A program made the position numbers and the translations under genes. A DNA stretch of 12,623 bases from Bacteroidota bacterium (GTDB lineage: Bacteria > Bacteroidota > Bacteroidia > Flavobacteriales > Crocinitomicaceae): the NCBI GenBank assembly GCA_029558435.1, contig JAKQEZ010000241.1, forward strand, positions 1-12,623. The letters are read 5' to 3'. How positions within the stretch are numbered: position 1 is the first letter of the stretch; each line of letters opens with the position of its first letter. The notes below the pieces were generated by a model that saw only the letters and a program-made list of their open reading frames with translations, had not been told where the DNA came from and searched no databases. Shown here in pieces: positions 6,011 through 12,623 of the stretch.

Positions 6011-9000
6011 TTTAAGTGTTTTTTTCTATTGATAAAATTCTCTTTTACACTATCTACCACATCATAAACCATTGGTACTAAATAAACGGTTAAAGCTAAG
6101 GAAGAAAGTAGTCCGCCAATAATCACCCAAGCCAATCCGTTTTTCCATTCAGCTGATGTTCCAGTCGCTAACGCAATTGGTAACATTCCGATTGCCATTG
6201 ATAAAGTAGTCATCAAAATAGGTCGCAGTCTTCCTTTACTTGCCAAAACAATGGCTTCTTTGTAATGCTTTCCTTCTGCTTTTAGCTGATTGGTAAAGTC
6301 CACAATTAAAATTGAGTTTTTGGTAACTAATCCCATTAACATAATTAAGCCCAATAGTGCAAATAAGCTAAGGTGGCTTAAAGATAGATTGAGTGCTAAA
6401 AATGCTCCGATTGCCGCTACAGGAATAGCAAATAAGGCAACAAATGGATAAATATAACTATCGTATAAAGCAACCATAATCAGATAGATTAACACAAAGG
6501 AAATCAGCAAAACAGAACCTAACGCACCAAAACTATCGTTTTGTCGTTTGATATCACTTCCCCAAGTCATTTGTATGCCGTCTGGCAAAGGATTTTTGTT
6601 GATATAAGCCACCACATCATCAGCTACTGTTCCAGACGGACGACCTAATGCATCGGCAGTAAGTGTAACAGCTGGCTGTCGGTCTTTACGCTCTAAAAGT
6701 GAGGGTGAATTGTCTTTTTCTATACTTGCAATTTGTGATACTTCAATAGAAATGCCCATCGGATTGATGATATTCAATTGCTTGATGTCGTCTTCGTTTT
6801 GGCGACTAAATTTATCTAACCATATTCTAACTGGGTATTCTATTCCGTTGTCGGTTAAAGTAGCATCGTCATTTCCAGTAAAAGCAGTTCGTAAATTCAT
6901 TCCTACATAAGCCGTATTTAATCCTAAACGTTGCATTTTATCGTTATCAGGAATAACTTTTAGTTCTGGACTTCCGGTTTCTACTGAAAGACGAACATTA
7001 TCGGCTCCTGGTATTTTTTCAATAATATTTTTTAAATTATTTCCGGTTTGCATTACTTGGTTCAAATCACTTCCACTTAATGTAATTTCAATCGGTGCAG
7101 TACGAGGAATTAATCCCAATGCCATTATAGAATAATTTACTCCCGAAAAATCACTTTGTAAATCATCGCGTAGTTTTCGCATAAAAACTTCCGTTGAAAG
7201 GTTGTTGGTTTCTTTCTTTGATTTTAATTGAATTGTAAATTCCGTTTTATTTGCTGCTCCAACTCCCAAACTTCCAATTCCCGTACTTGGTCCGCCAACA
7301 TTACTAAATACACTTTCCACCTCGGGTTGCTGTAAAATGTATGTTTCTATCTTTTCAGAAACTTTATTGTTTTGTTCAATGGAAACATTTTTATCAAACT
7401 CTAATGCTAAACGAAATTTTCCTTGGTCGCCTGTTGCAATTAATTCTTTTCCGATAATTCCTTGTTTCATCATAACGGCAGTTCCTACAAAAAGTAAAAG
7501 AACAAAGCCTGTGAAAATGAGTTTATTTTTTAAAACCCAGTTCAATGTATTGCCATACCAAATGATAAAACGTTCTAATTGTCTTTCAAACCACAATAAA
7601 AAGCGGTTGAAAAATTTGCTTGGTTTTAAATTTTCTTTTTCTCCAATTCGTGAAGCTAACCAAGGCGTTAAAGTAAAACCAACTAATAAACTTGTTAAAA
7701 CAGTTACGATAATAACTACCGAAAATTGTTTGAGCATATCGGCAACAAACACTTGTAAAAACAGTATTGGCACAAAAACAACCACATCTACCAAAGTAAT
7801 GGAAACAGCAGAGTAACCAATTTCCATTCGCCCGTCCATTGCTGCTTTTTGCTTGTCTTTACCCATATCCAAATGGCGTTGGATGTTTTCTAAAACTACT
7901 GTAGCATCATCTACCAAAACTCCGATAACTAAAGACATTGCCAAGAGTGTCATTAAGTTGAGTGTGTAACCCAATAGCCACATTGTTCCAAAAGCGGTGA
8001 TTAAAGAAGTTGGAATGGCAACGGCAACAATCAGTGAATTTCGATAACTTCTAAGGAATAACAACATTACCAGAGATACTAGAATAACTGCTAAAATTAA
8101 ATCAAACACCACCGAATTAACGGCTGCAATGGTGTTGTTTGTACTATCGTCTGTTACAACAAATTTTACATCAGAACTAGCGTTGTGTTCTTCAATGGAT
8201 TTAAACTTTTCTTTAATCAGTTTAGAAACATCTACTGCATTGGCATCGCCTTGTTTTTTGATCATTAAACCAATTCCTGTTTTTCCGTTAAAACGGCTGT
8301 AAGAAGTAGTTTCTTTGATACCGTCTGTTACTTCGGCAACATCTTTTACATAGACAGGACTTCCCGGCAAGGGCATTGCAATTTGAACATTCTGAATGTC
8401 TGTAATAGCAGTGTACTTTCCAACCAATCGAACAGAATTGTTGTCTGTTTCAGTTTGTATTTTACCTGCTGGTAAATCAATACCCGAACGGTTGATGGCT
8501 TCTACAATTTGATACAAGGAAATTTTATACAATTTCAATTTCTCTTTATCAACTTTTACTTGTATTTCTCTTTCTTCTCCACCTAAAATAGTAATCTCTG
8601 CTACGCCTTTTATTTGTTGAATTTGTGGCAGATAATCGTCTTTCATTTTCTGATAAAACTCAGTTGGTTTTAAATTGCTCGTTGCACTTACAGACATTAT
8701 CGGCAAATCATTAGGCGATACTTTGCTCATTACAGGGCTCAAAATATCTTTTGGTAAGTCCTTACGAATGTTATCAATATAGCGTTGAGCATCTTGCATC
8801 GTTTTATCTAAATCAGTTCCATATTTCAGATTGGCAATGATAACAGAAGCGTTGGGCAATGATTTTGTAACCAAATAATCTACACCTTCCAAATTGGATA
8901 GAGCATCTTCAATTTTTCGGGAAACAGAAGTTTCTACTTCATTCGGCTCGGCACCAGGATAAACGGTTTTAATCACTACAACCGGTTGGTTGAAATCGGG

Positions 9001-9111
9001 CATTAATTCATAGCTCAAATTTTTAAATCCGATTATTCCTAAAAGTGCAAATACGCTGAAAAGAACAATTATCAGCGATGGTCGTTTTATTGATATTTCT
9101 GTAATATTCAT
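6007..9111 (-). CDS. RND efflux pump, inner membrane transporter (AcrB/HAE1 type)
   Basis: This 1034-residue protein is full length for the family. It exports substrates with proton antiport and works with the adaptor and outer membrane channel encoded upstream. The start MNITEISIKRPSL followed by a membrane helix is typical. The two large periplasmic loops and about twelve membrane helices are present. TM4 contains VIGVLVDDATVVLENIQR with the proton-relay Asp pair near residues 401-402, and TM10 has LVTKNSILIVDF with Lys near 931. These are the key residues of drug and other hydrophobic-compound pumps; metal pumps of the CusA type usually have DE in TM4. I chose ATG 9111 over an in-frame TTG at 9120 because family members begin at this position. 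Substrate cannot be told. A four-helix-bundle gene separates it from its adaptor gene. Confidence 0.95.
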   Translation of the reverse strand: MNITEISIKRPSLIIVLFSVFALLGIIGFKNLSYELMPDFNQPVVVIKTVYPGAEPNEVETSVSRKIEDALSNLEGVDYLVTKSLPNASVIIANLKYGTDLDKTMQDAQRYIDNIRKDLPKDILSPVMSKVSPNDLPIMSVSATSNLKPTEFYQKMKDDYLPQIQQIKGVAEITILGGEEREIQVKVDKEKLKLYKISLYQIVEAINRSGIDLPAGKIQTETDNNSVRLVGKYTAITDIQNVQIAMPLPGSPVYVKDVAEVTDGIKETTSYSRFNGKTGIGLMIKKQGDANAVDVSKLIKEKFKSIEEHNASSDVKFVVTDDSTNNTIAAVNSVVFDLILAVILVSLVMLLFLRSYRNSLIVAVAIPTSLITAFGTMWLLGYTLNLMTLLAMSLVIGVLVDDATVVLENIQRHLDMGKDKQKAAMDGRMEIGYSAVSITLVDVVVFVPILFLQVFVADMLKQFSVVIIVTVLTSLLVGFTLTPWLASRIGEKENLKPSKFFNRFLLWFERQLERFIIWYGNTLNWVLKNKLIFTGFVLLLFVGTAVMMKQGIIGKELIATGDQGKFRLALEFDKNVSIEQNNKVSEKIETYILQQPEVESVFSNVGGPSTGIGSLGVGAANKTEFTIQLKSKKETNNLSTEVFMRKLRDDLQSDFSGVNYSIMALGLIPRTAPIEITLSGSDLNQVMQTGNNLKNIIEKIPGADNVRLSVETGSPELKVIPDNDKMQRLGLNTAYVGMNLRTAFTGNDDATLTDNGIEYPVRIWLDKFSRQNEDDIKQLNIINPMGISIEVSQIASIEKDNSPSLLERKDRQPAVTLTADALGRPSGTVADDVVAYINKNPLPDGIQMTWGSDIKRQNDSFGALGSVLLISFVLIYLIMVALYDSYIYPFVALFAIPVAAIGAFLALNLSLSHLSLFALLGLIMLMGLVTKNSILIVDFTNQLKAEGKHYKEAIVLASKGRLRPILMTTLSMAIGMLPIALATGTSAEWKNGLAWVIIGGLLSSLALTVYLVPMVYDVVDSVKENFINRKKHLK

Positions 9112-9118
9112 TTTGTTC

Positions 9119-9515
9119 AATTAAAAATTAAGAATGATGAATTAGGAATTATTTTGCTTAGAGGAAAGCAAAATGGATGATAGAATTTTACTTAATTCTT
9201 CCGCATCATCTATTAATGACTTTGATAACTTTTCGTCTAAATAATCAGTAGCAGTTAGAAGATTTAACCAATATTTCGTTTCTCTTGCTTCCTTATAAGA
9301 AATTGAAATTTTAGCGATAAAATCTTTTTTAGATTGTCCACCTATTGCTTCCTCTACATTAGCTCCAATACTTGTTCCCGAACGAAGTAATTGTTTAGAA
9401 AGCACAAACTCTTTCTTTTGTTCTGTGAGATATTTATAAGCATTCACAACTCTTATTGCAAACACAAAACTTTTCTGCTGTATAACATTCTCCTTCATAC
9501 TCCTAATTTTTAATT
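9119..9515. mobile_element. Putative insertion unit carrying the four-helix-bundle gene
   Basis: The four-helix-bundle gene is bounded by a perfect 12-bp inverted repeat, AATTAAAAATTA at 9119-9130 and its complement TAATTTTTAATT at 9504-9515. Similarity continues imperfectly inward. Heptamer repeats lie just outside on the right. The unit splits the adaptor and pump genes, which are normally adjacent. There is no transposase. Low-complexity AT repeats can arise by chance, so the mobile interpretation is inference. Confidence 0.4.
9142..9498 (-). CDS. Four-helix-bundle protein (23S rRNA intervening-sequence family)
   Basis: The 118-residue protein fits the S23/IVP four-helix-bundle family in length and motifs: an opening helix with FVFAIRVVNAYKYL (11-24), SKQLLRSGTSIGANVEEA (34-51), and KEARETKYWLNLL (69-81) before the last helix. 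Family members form small oligomeric helical bundles. They were first noticed in intervening sequences of 23S rRNA genes, and their function is unknown. Here the gene sits between the adaptor and the RND pump genes of an efflux operon, in the same direction. The 32-nt and 30-nt spacers are low-complexity AT-rich DNA, with an inverted repeat and heptamers. GGAG lies only one base from the ATG, too close for a standard ribosome site. It is probably a passenger, not a pump part. Confidence 0.9.
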   Translation of the reverse strand: MKENVIQQKSFVFAIRVVNAYKYLTEQKKEFVLSKQLLRSGTSIGANVEEAIGGQSKKDFIAKISISYKEARETKYWLNLLTATDYLDEKLSKSLIDDAEELSKILSSILLSSKQNNS

Positions 9516-9543
9516 TTCAATTCTTAATTCTTAATTCTTAATT
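9516..9543. repeat. Heptamer tract (CTTAATT), three copies plus a variant
   Basis: Three perfect CTTAATT copies (9523-9543) follow one degenerate copy TTCAATT (9516-9522). The tract overlaps the last codons of the adaptor gene, so the repeat encodes the adaptor's C-terminal Ile-Lys-Asn and its stop. The heptamer differs by one base from the CTTCATT tract at 10601-10670. Confidence 0.75.
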
Positions 9544-10583
9544 AAAACACTCGCTCCGTCAAAAAGATTGATAAAGCCATTTGTTACGATAATGTCCCCA
9601 ACATTTAAACCACTTGAAACAATCGTTCTATTGCCGATATTTTTAGAAATTGTAATCGTTTGTAAAACTGATTTTCCATTTTTCACGATATAAACTTGTG
9701 CTTGATTTTCACTATTTATAATGGCAGAAGACGGAATAATAATACCTTGTTTTACTTCGTTTTCGGATAGAGAAACCTTTCCAAACATTCCTGATTTTAT
9801 AGTGGATTGCTTGGTGTTTTCTACTTGAAATTGTACAGGAAAACTATTTCCCATATTAGCCTTACTTCCAATCATAGATAATTTTCCATTCAATGTTAGT
9901 TCAGGGAAAACATCCGCTGAAATGTTATAATTTTGATGGGATTGAAATTGCTTTAGATTACTTTCGGGTACGTTTACCGTAAATTTAAGTGTGCTTATGT
10001 CGGTGATTTGCAACAAAGGAACTCCGGGTGCTGCAAAAGCTCCAACCTCACTCAATTTTGCTGTTACTATTCCGTTGAAAGGTGCTTTGATAGTCGTTTT
10101 GTTTATTTGCTCTTGCAATGTTGCTTTTTGAACTTTTGCAGATTTCAACCCCAACTTTGCTTTTTCCAATTGAACACCTTGCACGGCATCGGCTTCCGTT
10201 AAAATGGTATAACGATTTACATCATCTTGCAAACCTTCAATTTGCACTTCAACGGTTTGTAATTGTAGTTTTAAAAGTGAATTATCCAATTGAATGAGTG
10301 TTTGCCCTTGTTGAACATAGCTACCTACATCTACTAGAACAGCATTAATTTTACCTTGTGTTTCAGCACTGATTTTTACTTCTTTATTAGGTTCAAATGT
10401 TCCTGTATAAACGCCTTCTTCATTGATGTTTTTTAGTTGAATAGTGTCCACATCAACGGATATAGGTTTTTCTTTATCGAATTGGTAAACCTTACTTTCT
10501 GTCGTTTTTTTATTACTTGTCAATTTGAATATTACCAAACCAACAATTGCAATACCTGCTATTATCCAGATTATTTTTTTCAT
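9531..10583 (-). CDS. RND efflux periplasmic adaptor (HlyD/MFP family)
   Basis: The 350-residue membrane fusion protein links the inner membrane pump to the outer membrane channel. An N-terminal membrane anchor (MKKIIWIIAGIAIVGLVIFK, 1-20) has no lipobox cysteine. A biotinyl-lipoyl half motif follows (KISAETQGKINAVLVDVGSYVQQGQTL, 70-96). Next come a coiled-coil hairpin (about 100-160), the second lipoyl half (TTIKAPFNGIVTAKLSEVGAF, 163-183) and a beta-barrel domain (TLKFTVNVPES onward). The membrane-proximal part ends in GLNVGDIIVTNGFINLFDGASVLIKN. I chose ATG 10583 because an in-frame ATG at 10613 lies inside the heptamer tract and would only add ten repeat-encoded residues before the anchor. 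The final codons come from the AATTAAG repeat. Confidence 0.93.
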   Translation of the reverse strand: MKKIIWIIAGIAIVGLVIFKLTSNKKTTESKVYQFDKEKPISVDVDTIQLKNINEEGVYTGTFEPNKEVKISAETQGKINAVLVDVGSYVQQGQTLIQLDNSLLKLQLQTVEVQIEGLQDDVNRYTILTEADAVQGVQLEKAKLGLKSAKVQKATLQEQINKTTIKAPFNGIVTAKLSEVGAFAAPGVPLLQITDISTLKFTVNVPESNLKQFQSHQNYNISADVFPELTLNGKLSMIGSKANMGNSFPVQFQVENTKQSTIKSGMFGKVSLSENEVKQGIIIPSSAIINSENQAQVYIVKNGKSVLQTITISKNIGNRTIVSSGLNVGDIIVTNGFINLFDGASVLIKN

Positions 10584-10600
10584 CTTACTTATTTTTAATT

Positions 10601-10670
10601 CTTCATTCTTCATTCTTCATTCTTCATTCTTCATTCTCCATTCTCTATTCTTCATTCTTCATTCTTCATT
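10601..10670. repeat. Heptamer tandem repeat (CTTCATT), ten copies
   Basis: Ten consecutive 7-bp units, eight exact CTTCATT and two central variants (CTCCATT 10636-10642 and CTCTATT 10643-10649). On the coding strand the unit is AATGAAG. The tract spans the 3' end of the outer membrane protein gene, where it encodes the final MKNEE and stop, the whole 68-bp spacer up to near the adaptor start, and an extra ATG in each copy that keeps the unit intact. Confidence 0.9.
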
Positions 10671-11989
10671 GAAATATTCCCCGTTAATTTTTTGAATTCC
10701 AAATCAGCTTTTAAATAATCTATGATAGCTGATAGATAATTTTGTTGAGCCTCTCTTAGCGCATTGTCTGCGAGTAAAACATCAGTAATTGTTGCAGTAC
10801 CTTGTTTTTGTTGCAATACAGTTTGCTCATAAATTTTTCTAGCTTGTTCTATCTGATTTTCTGTGTTGACGATCACTTTTTTAGTTACCGTTAATTGATT
10901 GGATATATTACTTATTTCCATGTTGTTTTTATCAGTTACTAAACGTTCTTGAAGCTCATTGTTTTTTATTTCTAATTTCTTTTGGTTTATTTTACGTTGC
11001 AATACAGTTCCACTAAATAAAGGGTAAGAGAATTGGACTCCAACAAAACCAACTTGATAAAACTTTAAAAATTCGTGTGGTTTTTTGTCATAACCATAAC
11101 CGTTTAATCCGTAAGAAGCAACAAAATTGAATGAAGGCAAATAACGTGATTGATTCAATGTTTTTAATTCAGAGTTCAATAGGCTATTTTGAGATTTAAT
11201 AATTCGTACTTCAATGTTGTTATTGTTTTTTGCTTCACTTGAAATTTGGAATTGAATAGTAGGGTCTATAACAATTTCTTTGCCTAGTTCGATACCCATA
11301 TTTAATTTTAAAGCATTTAATAACTGACTATATTTATTACTTACTAAATCACGTTGTGTTTCTAATTGATCTTTTTGTAACTTTATTTTATTGACATCTG
11401 TTCCCTTTACTAATAATTGCTCCTGCAATAATTGCATTGAAGAGAGCAATTTGTTAATATTGATTAAGTTACTATCTATAAATTTTAATTGATGTTGTAC
11501 AATCTGAGCATTGTAGTAGAGGTTAGTAATATCATATTCTACTTGTTCTACAGATTTCTGATAGTTTAACTCCATCATTTCACCAGCCGCTTGTGAGGTA
11601 CGGATACCACCATAAATTTGTGGATTATAAATAGGTAACGTTAATTGTAAATTAGCGCCAATGTTATGTGGCACTCCAAATTGTAGTTCTCTAAACTGAC
11701 CTTCTGGAACTTGTGGATTGAGTGCATTTAAAGGCATAAGTTGAGTTGGTAGTTCAACAAAATATTTGTAATCAGCATTCAATGTAAGTCTAGGTATCAA
11801 ATTTGATTTAGCTTCCAATTCTCTTTGATTACTAATTTCTATTGAATTCTTATTGATTTGCAGTGTTTTATTATAAACATTTGCTACGCCAATACATTGT
11901 TTTAATGTCCAAACTTCTTGAGCTTGTACAGTATTCCACCCTAAAAATAGAATAAGTGACAATGCAAGTTTGTGAGTATTTACTAACAT
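10652..11989 (-). CDS. TolC-family outer membrane efflux protein
   Basis: The 445-residue protein has a signal peptide (residues 1-23, cleaved after VQA). Two outer membrane efflux repeats follow. WTLKQCIGVANVYNKTLQINKNSIEIS opens the first and is typical of family members, with long coiled coils through LSSMQLLQEQLLVKGTDVNKIKLQKDQLETQRDLV. The second repeat contains LPSFNFVASYGLNGYG and FVGVQFSYPLFSG, which are membrane strands, then ARKIYEQTVLQQKQGTATITDVLLADNALREAQQNYLSAIIDYLKA, a highly typical end. It forms the exit duct of the pump encoded downstream. The last residues (MKNEE) are made by the heptamer repeat, so the native C-terminus was probably altered or extended. The first gene of the core pump set, it starts 21 nt after the preceding membrane-protein gene. 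Confidence 0.94.
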   Translation of the reverse strand: MLVNTHKLALSLILFLGWNTVQAQEVWTLKQCIGVANVYNKTLQINKNSIEISNQRELEAKSNLIPRLTLNADYKYFVELPTQLMPLNALNPQVPEGQFRELQFGVPHNIGANLQLTLPIYNPQIYGGIRTSQAAGEMMELNYQKSVEQVEYDITNLYYNAQIVQHQLKFIDSNLININKLLSSMQLLQEQLLVKGTDVNKIKLQKDQLETQRDLVSNKYSQLLNALKLNMGIELGKEIVIDPTIQFQISSEAKNNNNIEVRIIKSQNSLLNSELKTLNQSRYLPSFNFVASYGLNGYGYDKKPHEFLKFYQVGFVGVQFSYPLFSGTVLQRKINQKKLEIKNNELQERLVTDKNNMEISNISNQLTVTKKVIVNTENQIEQARKIYEQTVLQQKQGTATITDVLLADNALREAQQNYLSAIIDYLKADLEFKKLTGNISMKNEE

Positions 11990-12010
11990 AATTAGATAAA
12001 TTTTTTTGTT

Positions 12011-12409
12011 TTACTTTTCTTTAATTAAATTTCTCTTTTTTAAATTCAGCCAACCAATACCGGTCATTATCGCAGTAAATACAATTCTGAATAGCATCGC
12101 TTTTACCGTTTTTTCTTCGTGTATTCCGCCATTGTGTATATAAAATTGAAAGGCTATAAATGCGATAATCAACAGGGATAATGAAAAGAGTAAAGATTTA
12201 AAACTTAGTTTGGGTTTTGTCCAAGTGGTATAAGCAGCCAACAAGTACAGAATGCCGCATATCAAATTGGTGTAAACGATAAACAAGACATAGTTACCTT
12301 CTTTTTCCCGAATACCGAATAAATCAAAGATGACAGATGAAGCCATAAATACGGTTAATAAGCCAAAGAAACTTAACAAAACAGTCTGTATGATTTTAAG
12401 TGCTTTCAT
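12011..12409 (-). CDS. Small four-helix membrane protein of unknown function
   Basis: The 132-residue protein is predicted to have four membrane helices (about 7-29, 40-60, 70-91 and 103-121) and a basic C-terminal tail (LKKRNLIKEK). No catalytic motif is visible and I do not recognise a named family. It is 3 nt downstream of another small membrane protein gene and 21 nt upstream of the TolC-family gene, so it is very likely in the efflux operon. Whether it assists the pump is unknown. The codons and base composition look like those of the neighbours. Confidence 0.75.
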   Translation of the reverse strand: MKALKIIQTVLLSFFGLLTVFMASSVIFDLFGIREKEGNYVLFIVYTNLICGILYLLAAYTTWTKPKLSFKSLLFSLSLLIIAFIAFQFYIHNGGIHEEKTVKAMLFRIVFTAIMTGIGWLNLKKRNLIKEK

Positions 12410-12412
12410 TTA

Positions 12413-12623
12413 TCAATGTTGTTTTTTGATTTCATTTTTAAATTTAAAAAAGCTAAACCCGGCAATAAAAACAGAAGCTGTCATAGACAGTGCACCAATC
12501 AAAACAAAAATCGGAGGTAAACCCAAATACAGTTCTGCCCAAATACCTATTGGCATCAGCAACCCGATTATAGCCAACCAAGAAATGGCTTTTGAATAGT
12601 GTAAATTCTCTTTGAAATGCAAG
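12413..12623 (-). CDS. Small membrane protein, cut by the window end
   Basis: At least 69 residues are visible with two membrane helices (about 11-29 and 35-58) and a basic end (FKNEIKKQH). The apparent start is a TTG at 12622, but no stop codon precedes it in the window, so the true start is probably outside. It ends 3 nt before the next gene's ATG, consistent with the same operon. The family is not recognised. Confidence 0.6.
   Translation of the reverse strand, partial: LHFKENLHYSKAISWLAIIGLLMPIGIWAELYLGLPPIFVLIGALSMTASVFIAGFSFFKFKNEIKKQH

Noticed and set aside
6710..7816. Plus-strand open frames of 66 and 159 codons within the pump gene
   Set aside because: They are shadows of the full-length RND gene on the other strand; their translations show no domain.
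10601..10670. CRISPR array
   Set aside because: The repeats are contiguous 7-bp units without spacers, so this is a simple tandem repeat.

Overview
The window looks like chromosomal or island DNA from a member of the Bacteroidota, most likely a flavobacterium or close relative. The DNA is AT-rich. One protein ends in a type IX secretion (Por) sorting domain, and another belongs to the 23S rRNA intervening-sequence four-helix-bundle family common in this phylum. Promoter-like boxes fit TAnnTTTG, and ribosome binding sites are weak or absent. I cannot name the species from the sequence alone.

Left edge (1-955): a deletion scar. The 3' two thirds of a zinc-dependent alcohol dehydrogenase gene (minus strand) abuts the last 36 codons of an AraC-type regulator gene (plus strand) near 841-852. 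Both 5' ends and the shared promoter region are missing, as if one deletion removed the middle of a divergent pair. A strong hairpin at 141-190 probably ends the dehydrogenase transcript.

Middle (about 1025-5555): an array of three minus-strand genes, each coding for an exported protein: an EreA/ChaN-like protein, a beta-propeller protein with a type IX sorting domain that carries an in-frame TGA, and an unrecognised secreted protein. They are separated and bounded by four inverted-repeat elements that start with TAAC and end with GTTA. Three elements are exactly 126 bp long although their stems differ; one is a 46-bp short form. Each gene is followed closely by the TAAC-A end of an element in its own direction. 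The short sequences at the two ends of each gene unit are complementary to each other, better than the two ends of most single elements. That is the logic of integron gene cassettes and attC sites, but the boxes are not canonical and no integrase is visible. Two 64-nt hairpins (1025-1088 and 5492-5555), with unrelated stems but the same internal loops and a similar terminal loop, lie just outside the array on either side.

Right (5564-12623): a minus-strand operon for a tripartite RND efflux pump. In transcription order it holds two small membrane proteins (the first cut by the window end), a TolC-family outer membrane protein, an HlyD-family periplasmic adaptor, a four-helix-bundle protein, the RND inner membrane pump and a DUF2141 protein whose start overlaps the pump's stop (ATGA). 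The four-helix-bundle gene appears to be an insertion between adaptor and pump: it is flanked by a 12-bp inverted repeat and by heptamer repeats. A related heptamer tract of ten copies separates the outer membrane protein gene from the adaptor gene.

The efflux operon is an ordinary functional module. The cassette-like array and its paired hairpins are the part of the window that known feature types do not explain well.
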